This document shows, piece after piece, positions 1 through 6,136 of a DNA stretch of 8,314 nt (positions are counted from its first letter, which is position 1; the number at the start of each line of letters is the position of its first letter). The translations under genes and the position numbers were made by a program. Below the pieces are notes generated by a model that made no database searches, was not told the origin of the DNA, and saw only the letters and a program-made list of their open reading frames with translations. Source of the stretch: JAPLGZ01 sp038225095 (lineage in GTDB: Bacteria > Chloroflexota > Anaerolineae > Caldilineales > Caldilineaceae); the NCBI GenBank assembly GCA_038225095.1, contig JBBREZ010000313.1, forward strand, positions 1 through 8,314, in the 5' to 3' direction.

Positions 1-497
1 GTGCCCACAGTGGCTATATCAACGGCAAATGCATCGATATCTGTAAAACCTGTCCCTCGTGATCGTACTTCAATGGTATGATTGCCAGCCGGTACACTCC
101 ATGTCACACCCACTTGGCGCTGTGTTTCGACTGCATAACCACTGTATGTGCCTTGAAAATAGCCATCAATATAAACTTGCTCTGAACCGCGATTGCTAGC
201 CATCGAGTAAAAACGCGTGATGGTCGAACCGTTGAATGAATAGGTGGCTTTATCGCCGTTGACATTCGACCAGTGCAAGGTGCTGTTGATGGCGTTGGTC
301 GAGGTGTTGGAGAACGTCCAACTCCCCGTATAGGCAACCGGCGGAATGGCGTTGTCATCGTACGTCACGGCGGACAACGGGGAAGCCAGGCCAGTGGCGC
401 TTGTGCGGTCGGCGGACGACAGCAAACCGAGCGCCAGGATGATTGTCAACAGCCCAACGGCGCTCCGACTTAACCAAGGTAACTTTCGGTGTCGCAT
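1..497 (-). CDS. Secreted beta-sandwich (carbohydrate-binding-like) protein, 5' part
   Basis: The minus-strand frame opens with ATG at 497-495 and stays open to the window edge (165 codons, 3' end missing). An AAGGAG-like ribosome site at about 514-509 precedes the ATG by 11 bases, which supports this start. The N-terminus has a basic stretch (MRHRK, then R11), a hydrophobic core (AVGLLTIILALGLL) and an Ala/Ser-rich region near residues 28-35, so it is a typical Sec signal peptide without a lipobox cysteine. From about residue 46 the sequence reads YDD...YTGSW..., then GSEQVYIDGYFQGTYSGY and PAGNHTIEVRSRGTG. This is the style of beta-sandwich, galactose-binding-like modules found in extracellular enzymes and cell-surface proteins. 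The catalytic or anchoring part, if any, lies outside the window. It is divergent from the XRE-lectin regulator at 661. Substrate unknown. Export is well supported; sugar binding is inference. Confidence 0.8.
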   Translation of the reverse strand, partial: MRHRKLPWLSRSAVGLLTIILALGLLSSADRTSATGLASPLSAVTYDDNAIPPVAYTGSWTFSNTSTNAINSTLHWSNVNGDKATYSFNGSTITRFYSMASNRGSEQVYIDGYFQGTYSGYAVETQRQVGVTWSVPAGNHTIEVRSRGTGFTDIDAFAVDIATVG

Positions 498-514
498 GTT
501 ACTTTGTGCTCCTT

Positions 515-562
515 TGTATAAAATTTGTTTGACAAGGGTGTATGAAATTTGTTTGACAAGGG
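515..562. repeat. 24-bp tandem duplication in divergent spacer (possible operator pair)
   Basis: Two adjacent 24-bp units, 515-538 and 539-562, differ at a single base (A520 versus G544). Each contains AAATTTG followed by TTTGACAAGGG, so each carries a TTGACA hexamer on the plus strand and TTGTCA on the minus strand. The pair lies between the start of the minus-strand secreted protein gene (497) and the plus-strand regulator gene (661). Tandem units of about two helical turns in a divergent promoter region suggest binding sites for a DNA-binding protein, plausibly the regulator encoded next door. The repeat itself is directly visible; the operator role is inferred. Confidence 0.75.
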
Positions 563-582
563 ACAATGACTTACGCTAGACT
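553..582 (+). promoter_or_regulatory. Weak candidate promoter for the XRE-lectin regulator
   Basis: A perfect -35 hexamer TTGACA (553-558) in the second tandem unit is followed after 18 bp by TAGACT (577-582), a 4/6 match to the -10 consensus. A start at about 589 would leave a leader of about 70 nt before the ATG at 661. The leader contains GCTAGA (575-580) with its inverted copy TCTAGC (594-599), and a short hairpin-capable TTGCGC-TTTT-GCGCAA (623-638). The -10 match is poor, so this is tentative. Confidence 0.3.
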
Positions 583-660
583 CGCTTTCAGCATCTAGCA
601 TAGCACAGCGTTTTTTCTGCACTTGCGCTTTTGCGCAACTCATTTAAGGCGTTTTAAATA

Positions 661-1617
661 ATGCTCAATTATACCTTCGCCGAGTTACTGACGGTTTTCT
701 TTCACTTGCACCAAGACCTGGAAAACCGCAAAACCCAGGCCGACCTGGCGCGTGCATTACAGGTCAGCCGCCGCACGGTGACGGGTTGGTTTGCCGGCGA
801 CTATACGCCGCGCACGCCGGAGGTTGTGGAGCAATTGGCGCACGTCCTATGTTTGACGGCCTTTCAAGCGGATCTGCTTTTTTATGCCGTCAACCCGGCT
901 TGGGTCAAATACGGCACACCGCGCGCGCTGCTGGAAACCGCGGAAGTCGTCCGTTATCGCGAGGCGCCAGCGGCGCAGCAACCGGATCTGCGCCAAGCCG
1001 TGCCGTCGCTTGCCCACATTGAACGCGATTGGCAGATTAGTTTTGCAGATACGTTTGCAACGAATTACCAACGGTGGGGCGTTGGCACCAAGCATAATGG
1101 CATGGGCCACCTCGAGCGTAGGATGGAGGAGCAACGCTATGTGCTTACCTTGCAAAATCAATATCACGAAGATGTCTTTATGGGCGGCGATTCAAATTGT
1201 TTTGCGCCCGCCATTTACTACCTGACGGTTAAGACGCGCCTGGTGCAAGGGGCTACCGAAGCGGATGGCTACGGTTTACTGTTTGAAGAGATCAACGATG
1301 AATGCTATGCCCTTTTGCGTGTTCGCGAAAAACTGCGCAGAGCGTCGGTTGTCCAAACCTTTAATGGCGGTGACAAGTCTACGGTCTACCTGCGGCAAGT
1401 GGCTACGCCCGCGCTCCATCCGCAAACCTGGAATAAACTGGCGATCCTGGCGATTCATACCGATCACTGGTTCTACATCAATGATACCTTGATTGGCCAT
1501 CACGCCATCGCGCGTTTACCCACCAGCCGGCTTGATGTGGGCATTATTGCCGCCAGCCAACATCAAGTCATCTGTCATTTTCAGGATTTTCGGGTTTATA
1601 TTCCGCCCGCGGCCTGA
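661..1617 (+). CDS. XRE-type HTH regulator fused to a concanavalin/LamG-like domain
   Basis: 318 aa. Residues about 5-75 form a Cro/C1-type helix-turn-helix (KTQADLARALQVSRRTVTGW at 24-43, followed by a conserved TPRTPEVVEQLA segment). After a linker around residues 95-115 the rest resembles a concanavalin-like beta-sandwich (LamG/DUF1080 style). The hallmarks are GYGLLFEEINDECYALLRV from residue 203, WNKLAI at 257, HWFYINDTLIG at 269-279 and a closing LDVGIIAASQ strand. No signal peptide or membrane segment is seen, so it should be a cytoplasmic one-component regulator with a ligand-binding sandwich. The ligand is unknown; a saccharide is plausible because this fold often binds sugars and the divergent gene encodes a secreted sandwich protein. 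A weak ribosome site (AAGG, 646-649) precedes the ATG. The divergent layout suggests autoregulation and control of the neighbour. Confidence 0.85.
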   Translation: MLNYTFAELLTVFFHLHQDLENRKTQADLARALQVSRRTVTGWFAGDYTPRTPEVVEQLAHVLCLTAFQADLLFYAVNPAWVKYGTPRALLETAEVVRYREAPAAQQPDLRQAVPSLAHIERDWQISFADTFATNYQRWGVGTKHNGMGHLERRMEEQRYVLTLQNQYHEDVFMGGDSNCFAPAIYYLTVKTRLVQGATEADGYGLLFEEINDECYALLRVREKLRRASVVQTFNGGDKSTVYLRQVATPALHPQTWNKLAILAIHTDHWFYINDTLIGHHAIARLPTSRLDVGIIAASQHQVICHFQDFRVYIPPAA

Positions 1618-1690
1618 TTGTAGTTAACCCAGCATAGTCACTGAGTACAGCTTTTAGATAACTTTCGCAAACCAGATTATAAATTCCCGC

Positions 1691-1718
1691 TTGACAAACC
1701 ATAATTTTACTATATACT
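1691..1718 (+). promoter_or_regulatory. Strong sigma-70-like promoter of the padR-ABC operon
   Basis: TTGACA (1691-1696, 6/6) is separated by 16 bp from TATACT (1713-1718, 5/6). The surrounding DNA is AT-rich compared with the genes on either side. The expected start near 1725 leaves a short leader of roughly 27 nt before the PadR ATG at 1752. The -10 box overlaps the palindrome at 1715-1732, so the promoter can be blocked by a bound repressor. It is the only good promoter seen between 1617 and 6136 and probably drives all six genes through the ABC ATPase. Confidence 0.75.
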
Positions 1719-1739
1719 AACCATAGTTAGTACTAACCA
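1715..1739. promoter_or_regulatory. Palindromic operator, likely PadR site
   Basis: TACTAAC (1715-1721) and GTTAGTA (1726-1732) are perfect 7-bp inverted arms around CATA. A third half-site, TACTAACCA (1731-1739), repeats 1715-1723 directly at a 16-bp offset. The element overlaps the -10 box and the expected transcription start. Palindromes overlapping their own promoter are the usual arrangement for PadR-family repressors. Binding by the PadR protein encoded at 1752 is inferred from position; the palindrome is seen directly. Confidence 0.7.
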
Positions 1740-1751
1740 AAATGGTAAACG

Positions 1752-2291
1752 ATGAGCATCAAACATGTCCTGCTGGCGCTGCTGGCAGAAGAACCGATTC
1801 ACGGTTACGAATTGAAAAAACGCTACGATGAGACGCTGGGCAGTTTGTGGCCGGTGCAACAGGCGCAGATCTATAATAACCTGCGTTTGTTGGAGAAAGA
1901 TGGCCTGGTCGAACTGGATGCGCGCGTCGAACAAGAAAATTTGCCCGACCGCAAGCATTTCCGCCTGACCACGGCTGGACGCCACGAACTCGAGCACTGG
2001 ACCCACACCCCCGTCCAAAGTAGCCGCCAGTTAAAAGACGATTTCTATCTAAAGCTGACCACCTTAACCAGCGTGCTTGATCAACCCCAGGTGCTAACTG
2101 ACCTTTTGTGGCAACAACGCGCCGTCTATTTACAACATTTACGCGAGCTTGAACGCGCGTTGAGTGAAGCTGAAATTAATCATGATGCCGTCACTGCCAG
2201 TCTGCTCGATGGCGCTATCCTCCACACCGAAGCCGATCTAACTTGGTTGGACCGCTGCGAGCTGCGCTTATTAGCAGGGGGTGGCCGATGA
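1752..2291 (+). CDS. PadR-family transcriptional repressor
   Basis: 179 aa, normal length for a PadR protein with the C-terminal dimerisation helices (Vir_act_alpha_C type). Residues about 3-78 are the PadR winged helix: LLALLAEEPIHGYELKKRYDE, then WPVQQAQIYNNLRLLEKDGLV as helix-turn-helix and DRKHFRLTTAGRHELEHW as the wing. The C-terminal half is helical and acidic/basic (LWQQRAVYLQHLRELERALSE), as expected for the coiled-coil dimer interface. There is no clear Shine-Dalgarno sequence before ATG 1752, and the leader is short. It shares ATGA with the following permease gene. Position at the head of an ABC operon behind a palindromic operator indicates local, ligand-relieved autorepression. 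The inducer is unknown. Confidence 0.93.
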   Translation: MSIKHVLLALLAEEPIHGYELKKRYDETLGSLWPVQQAQIYNNLRLLEKDGLVELDARVEQENLPDRKHFRLTTAGRHELEHWTHTPVQSSRQLKDDFYLKLTTLTSVLDQPQVLTDLLWQQRAVYLQHLRELERALSEAEINHDAVTASLLDGAILHTEADLTWLDRCELRLLAGGGR

Positions 2292-3691
2292 AACCGGCCA
2301 TCAAGCGCGCGCTGATAACCCTGTCGCCGAGCCATTGGCGGCGCTTCTGGCGCATCGCGCCGGCCTATCTAGCCAGCGTCGTCCGGCGCGAATGGCAGTT
2401 AACGTTGCTCGTCTTGGGTGGGTTGGCGCCAGGGGTTGCAGCGCTAACCGCCTGGCTGAATCTGGCCCTGCTGGTGCAAACCCAACCTTATCCCCACATG
2501 CTGCGTGGTTGGCTTTTGCCGGCGCCACTCTTAGACATGCTCGGCCCACAAGGCGTGTTGGTGGGCGCGGGCGTCGTGACGTTATTAATCGGCTGCATCG
2601 GCTTGACCAATGCGCATCTAGCTAGCATTGAGCGCCGGCTGGGCGAGTTGGGGTTGTTGCTCCATTTGGGGCTCAGCCGCACGGAGACGTTAGGCTTGTT
2701 GCTGCTTGAAGTGCTGGCGACCGGTTTGCTCGGCACTGGCGTAGGTGTTTTACTGGGGCTGGGCTTGAGCCGGCTCACCTGGCCGGCGGCCCACGTTTAT
2801 TTTCGGTTGAACGTTGATCCAGCCGTACAGAGGATTGCTATCCTAACTGGCGCAGGGGTGGGGATGTTGGCAGCGCTGCTCTTTATGGGTTTTCTCGCTT
2901 TAACCGCGGCATTGGAATTGCCTAAACTAACGTTACCCAGCCGTCAATCGCGTGAATTGCCGAACATCTGGCTGAAATGGCGCACGTCGCTGTGGACAAC
3001 TTCGTTATTAGGTACTTTTTATGCCGGGGTGTTGGTGCTGACCGCCGGCTTGCCGATCTTGCCGTTGAAAACAACGTTGATCTTGACCGCGCTCGCTATC
3101 GGCCTGAGCGGTCTGTTGACTGGCGGTGGTTGGCTGTTAACCCAACTCTACTGGCGGCTACCCAAATCGGCGGAGATGCCGTTGTGGACACTGGCCGTCC
3201 AAGGCTTGATGCGTCATCCCAATCATACCGCCGGGATGACCCTGGCGCTGACGACCGGCTCGTATGCGGTTGGGATGGCGGCGTTAGCCTGGTTGGACAG
3301 TGCGGCGGCGCTCGGTTTTTCGGCCTGGGTGGCGGGCATGGTGCTGTTGGCGGGGGCAAGTTTGGTCTTAACTGGCGCATCGCTGGCTGCGTTGGAGCGA
3401 CGGCGCGAGTTTGGCATGTTGATGGCGCTGGGTGCGCGTTCCAGCCGTGTCTGGCGCTTAATCTTGCTGGAATATGCGATTGTCGCCGTGGGCGGTGGCG
3501 CATTAGGCGCGTTGATGGCGTTGGGCAACTGGGTCGTGTCCGCCGGGCGCGGCAATGGGTGGTTGGCGGTTGGCATCGTCTTGGCTGATTTATTGGGCGC
3601 AATCACATCGGCGTGGGCAGGCGCAGCACCCGTACTCTGGCTGGTGACCCGCCGTTCGCCAGGTGAAGTTTTACGCAATGATCGGGGGTAA
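2288..3691 (+). CDS. FtsX-type ABC transporter permease
   Basis: 467 aa integral membrane protein with roughly ten hydrophobic segments, probably two FtsX-like blocks. Two cytoplasmic coupling motifs that typify MacB/LolC/FtsX permeases are visible: ERRLGELGLLLHLGLSR from residue 115 and ERRREFGMLMALGARSSR from residue 370. No large extracytoplasmic MacB-PCD-type domain is present, so it resembles the compact Gram-positive or Chloroflexota permeases rather than MacB itself. The start at ATG 2288 overlaps the PadR stop (ATGA) and has a purine-rich AGGGGG site about 7 bases upstream. The same frame is open back to 2243, but that would lie inside padR. Its ATPase partner is most likely the LolD-like protein at 5322. 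The substrate could be a lipid, peptide or drug; the sequence does not decide. Confidence 0.88.
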   Translation: MKPAIKRALITLSPSHWRRFWRIAPAYLASVVRREWQLTLLVLGGLAPGVAALTAWLNLALLVQTQPYPHMLRGWLLPAPLLDMLGPQGVLVGAGVVTLLIGCIGLTNAHLASIERRLGELGLLLHLGLSRTETLGLLLLEVLATGLLGTGVGVLLGLGLSRLTWPAAHVYFRLNVDPAVQRIAILTGAGVGMLAALLFMGFLALTAALELPKLTLPSRQSRELPNIWLKWRTSLWTTSLLGTFYAGVLVLTAGLPILPLKTTLILTALAIGLSGLLTGGGWLLTQLYWRLPKSAEMPLWTLAVQGLMRHPNHTAGMTLALTTGSYAVGMAALAWLDSAAALGFSAWVAGMVLLAGASLVLTGASLAALERRREFGMLMALGARSSRVWRLILLEYAIVAVGGGALGALMALGNWVVSAGRGNGWLAVGIVLADLLGAITSAWAGAAPVLWLVTRRSPGEVLRNDRG

Positions 3692-3694
3692 ATC

Positions 3695-4201
3695 ATGGAT
3701 TCGCTGAAACGTGGTTGGCAATTAGGTGGCTATGTCGGCAGTCGGCTGGCCGTGGTCTATGCGTTGCTGGCGGCGCTGCTTTTCTATCTGCAGTTGGGCG
3801 CGGAGGGTGGCCTAGCTGCGGTCTGGCAGCCGAACAAGTTGGTCGTGGCGCAATTGCTCGGTAAGGGCTTCATCGCCGTGATTTTGACTCCATTGCTAGC
3901 GTTGGTCCCGATTGGGATTGCCTGGCTGGCGGGCAGCATTGCCGGCTGGCTCACGGGTCTGCTGGCCTGGCTCTTTACCAATCGGACGGTGGCGCGCTGG
4001 TGGGGCATGTTTTGTTTTAGCATTCCGCCGCTCGTCTTTCACACCGCCGCCGCGCTACGGCCCAATGTAGTATTGGGCGAACATTGGCTTAATTCTTATT
4101 GGTTCTGGGTCGGCCTGCCATCATTGATCTGTGTGCTGGTTGGCGGTTGGGTGGGGACACAACTGGCGGGGCACGCGCGGATCGCCGGGGTGAACCGTTG
4201 A
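3695..4201 (+). CDS. Small integral membrane protein of unknown function
   Basis: 168 aa with about four to five hydrophobic segments: near residues 15-35 (RLAVVYALLAALLFYLQL), 55-95 (two adjacent segments, AVILTPLLALVPIGIAWLAG and GWLTGLLAWLF), 103-120 (WGMFCFSIPPLVFHTAAAL) and 135-158. I do not recognise a family. The start ATG lies 3 bp after the permease stop, with GGGGGT just upstream as the ribosome site. The next gene's TTG start overlaps its stop. Position between permease and accessory genes suggests an extra membrane subunit or accessory factor of the same ABC module, but this is inference from spacing only. Confidence 0.8.
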   Translation: MDSLKRGWQLGGYVGSRLAVVYALLAALLFYLQLGAEGGLAAVWQPNKLVVAQLLGKGFIAVILTPLLALVPIGIAWLAGSIAGWLTGLLAWLFTNRTVARWWGMFCFSIPPLVFHTAAALRPNVVLGEHWLNSYWFWVGLPSLICVLVGGWVGTQLAGHARIAGVNR

Positions 4202-4791
4202 TCGGCTTACGCAAACCATCAGACCCTAAGATTCAACAGTTTTTGGAGCACCAGAGCCGCTTGCCATTTAGCTATGCGAATGTGGGAAGGACGCGACCTG
4301 TCTCCCAACTGCGCGACTTGCCAGGCTATGTAGTTGATCACAATCGCGTTCAGTTGGGCACTGGCTCGACCGTCTTTGAGCAGGCGAAAGCCGCGATCCG
4401 GCGCTGGCAAATGTTTAATCTGGGTTGGGTGCAATTGTGCTGGCCGCATGCGCCCATCGGCGTAGGCACTACGGTGGGCGTACTGGCCAACCCTTTTGGC
4501 TTTTGGTCGCTCAATGCCTGTCGCATCGTCTATTTGATCGACGAGACAGTGGCAGAGGCCGACGCTGCGGTCGAACGTTACGGCTTTGCTTATGGCACCC
4601 TGCCGGATCATGTGGAACGGGGCGAGGAGCGGTTTATGGTCGAGTGGCGCCACGCCGATGACACAGTTTGGTATGACATTCTGGCCTTCTCGCACCCGCA
4701 GCAATGGTGGGCCAAGCCGGGTTATCCGGTTGTTCGTCAATTTCAGAAACGGTTTGCGCGCGATTCAAAACGCGCCATGTTGAACAGATGA
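4198..4791 (+). CDS. DUF1990 (UPF0548) family protein, TTG start
   Basis: 197 aa from a TTG start at 4198 whose bases overlap the previous stop (TTGA). A GGGG site at 4187-4190 sits 7 bases upstream. The frame is open back to an ATG at 4099, but that part lies within the upstream gene and does not fit the family, whose members start close to the RKPSD segment here at residues 5-9. DUF1990 hallmarks are FSYANVGRTR (24-33), a central LGWVQLCWP and GVLANPFGFWSLNACRIVY, and the signature YGTLPDHVERGEERFMVEW (132-150). It is soluble, with no signal peptide or membrane segment. The biochemical role of the family is not established. Co-translation with membrane genes suggests a role linked to the transporter. 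Confidence 0.85.
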   Translation: MIGLRKPSDPKIQQFLEHQSRLPFSYANVGRTRPVSQLRDLPGYVVDHNRVQLGTGSTVFEQAKAAIRRWQMFNLGWVQLCWPHAPIGVGTTVGVLANPFGFWSLNACRIVYLIDETVAEADAAVERYGFAYGTLPDHVERGEERFMVEWRHADDTVWYDILAFSHPQQWWAKPGYPVVRQFQKRFARDSKRAMLNR

Positions 4792-4812
4792 TAGCTGGTG
4801 AAAGGGAAATCT

Positions 4813-5286
4813 ATGCAACCATTTTTTGAAGTGTATCTAGATCGGCTGGAATTTTTACACAAGGAAGTGGAACAAGCGCTGGATAATCTGCCGCCAGCGG
4901 CGTTGGATTGGACGCCAGGGTCCGATTTTAGTTCGCTGACCGTGCTCGTCATGCATCTCACCGGTTCTGAGCAGTTCCGGATTGGTGATTTAATCCATCG
5001 CGGCGCAAGCGACCGCGACCGGGCCGCAGAATTTCGCAGCCACGGGCTGGACGTAGCCATGCTCAAGCAGCGACTCGCCGCTGTGCTGGCCGATTCGCGC
5101 AGCACCTTGGAAAAAATGATCCTGGAAGATCTAGCCGCCACGCGGGTTTCGCCCGACAATGGACAGACCTACACCGTTGCCTGGTTGCTGACACAGACGA
5201 TGATGCATACCGCCCTGCATGTGGGGCACGTGCAAATGATGCGGCAATTATGGGATCAGCGCAGTACAGAGTCATTAGATGGCTAG
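4813..5286 (+). CDS. DinB-fold (YfiT/DfsB-like) putative metal-dependent protein
   Basis: 157 aa from ATG 4813, chosen because AAAGGGA (4801-4807) lies at normal spacing; an in-frame GTG at 4798 has no ribosome site. It is an all-helical four-helix-bundle protein of the DinB superfamily. H48 on helix 2 (VLVMHLTGSEQFRIGDLI) and H132/H136 in HTALHVGH match the usual metal-binding triad and the H-x3-H-x-G-Q/H motif of the family. Family members include thiol-S-transferases that use bacillithiol or mycothiol, damage-inducible proteins and isomerases. Which activity applies here cannot be read from sequence. It begins 21 bp after the DUF1990 stop, so it is in the same operon. The presence of such an enzyme beside an ABC exporter would fit a detoxification module, but this is inference. 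Confidence 0.85.
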   Translation: MQPFFEVYLDRLEFLHKEVEQALDNLPPAALDWTPGSDFSSLTVLVMHLTGSEQFRIGDLIHRGASDRDRAAEFRSHGLDVAMLKQRLAAVLADSRSTLEKMILEDLAATRVSPDNGQTYTVAWLLTQTMMHTALHVGHVQMMRQLWDQRSTESLDG

Positions 5287-5321
5287 CGAATTGTCATTAT
5301 AAAAGCGAAAGGGATTTTGTT

Positions 5322-6056
5322 ATGAGCGAGCATGTTTTGGTTAAGGCAAGCGGTTTACAGAAGCGTTATCAATCTTCAGCCGGACCGGTGGCGGCGCTGG
5401 AAGGCATCGATCTGGAAATCCGCGCCGGGGAAATGGTGGCGTTGGTCGGGCCAACGGGCAGCGGCAAGACGACTTTGCTCGCCTTGTTGGCCGGTTTAGA
5501 ACAGCCGGATCAAGGTCTAGTCACGTTGCTGGGACAACGTTTGGACGAATTGAACAGTGATCGGGTGGCCGATCTGCGCAGCCAGACCGTGGGGGTGATC
5601 TATCAGAATTACAATCTCTTCCCCGGCTTCACCGTGCGCGAAAATATCGGTTTGCCGCTACGCCTGATGTTGCGCCCACCGTTTGATGCCAATGCGCGAG
5701 CCGACCAATTGCTGAAAGAATTAGAGATTCGCGAACTGGCCAACCGCTACCCGAACGAACTCTCTGGCGGTCAACAACAATTGGTCGCCGTGGCGCGAGC
5801 GCTAGCTGCCAATCCACCCTTGATTTTGGCCGACGAGCCGACCGCCAACCTGGACAGTAATGCCGCTCGCCAGATCGTAGCTCGCCTGCGGGCGCTGGCC
5901 GACAGCGGCAGTCACGGCGTGATTTTGGCCACGCACGATCTGCGCACCGCCAGCCAGGCCGACCGCGTGCTCAATTTACGCGACGGGCGCATTGTCAAAG
6001 AAACCGTGCTGCAACCAGGTCGCGCTACGCGCGATGTGCTGGCCGAGTTGGCGTAA
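5322..6056 (+). CDS. ABC transporter ATPase, LolD/MacB/FtsE type
   Basis: 244 aa, the usual size for this subfamily. The start at ATG 5322 has AAAGGGA (5308-5314) 7 bases upstream; the open frame back to 5250 overlaps the DinB gene and is unlikely to be translated. Motifs: Walker A GPTGSGKT (43-50), Q-loop with Q95 in VIYQNYNLF, signature LSGGQQQ (147-153), Walker B LILADEPTANLD (167-178), H-loop H205 in ATHD. All catalytic residues are present. One oddity is Leu154 after the signature, where the family usually has Arg (QQQR). The natural partner is the FtsX permease at 2288, three genes upstream. Together they would make an exporter or mechanotransmission-type ABC complex rather than an importer, as no substrate-binding protein is present. 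Confidence 0.93.
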   Translation: MSEHVLVKASGLQKRYQSSAGPVAALEGIDLEIRAGEMVALVGPTGSGKTTLLALLAGLEQPDQGLVTLLGQRLDELNSDRVADLRSQTVGVIYQNYNLFPGFTVRENIGLPLRLMLRPPFDANARADQLLKELEIRELANRYPNELSGGQQQLVAVARALAANPPLILADEPTANLDSNAARQIVARLRALADSGSHGVILATHDLRTASQADRVLNLRDGRIVKETVLQPGRATRDVLAELA

Positions 6057-6063
6057 GCGAGAT

Positions 6064-6119
6064 AATGGTTAATGCTGAATGGGTAATGGTTAATGGTTAA
6101 CCATTCAGCGTTAACCATT
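6064..6119. repeat. Long inverted repeat, 19-bp stem, before the radical SAM gene
   Basis: Arms at 6064-6082 (starting AATGGTTAATGC) and 6101-6119 (ending GCGTTAACCATT) are complementary over 19 bp with a single T-G pair (T6073/G6110), around an 18-nt loop that itself repeats TAATGGTTAATGG. A perfect 14-bp palindrome AATGGTTAACCATT (6092-6105) overlaps loop and right arm. No T-run follows (CCATTGTTTCC), so it is not a good intrinsic terminator. It may be a small dispersed intergenic repeat, or may fold in mRNA and protect or separate the operon 3' end at 6056. The radical SAM gene's ribosome site AAAGGAA (6126-6132) starts just after it. Confidence 0.7.
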
Positions 6120-6136
6120 GTTTCCAAAGGAAAGCC

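Noticed and set aside
273..579. Short plus-strand frames across the first 580 bases
   Set aside because: The minus strand here encodes a signal peptide and beta-sandwich motifs with a good ribosome site; the plus frames are low-complexity and end in the intergenic repeat.
623..638. TTGCGC-TTTT-GCGCAA short hairpin before the XRE gene considered as terminator or riboswitch
   Set aside because: Stem of 6 bp with no T-run and no larger structure; probably incidental, though it lies in the 5' leader.
3096..3602. Arg/Pro-rich minus-strand frame opposite the permease
   Set aside because: Composition typical of an antisense shadow of a GC-rich membrane protein gene.
4219..4740. Minus-strand open frame (173 codons) opposite the DUF1990 gene
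   Set aside because: The plus strand carries clear DUF1990 signatures across the same bases; the minus frame resembles no family.
4798..4812. GTG start five codons upstream of the DinB-fold ATG
   Set aside because: No ribosome site before it, while AAAGGGA is correctly spaced for the ATG at 4813.
6064..6119. Repeated TAATGGTTAATG units considered as a CRISPR fragment
   Set aside because: Units are only about 8-13 bp, contiguous and palindromic, with no spacers and no cas genes nearby.
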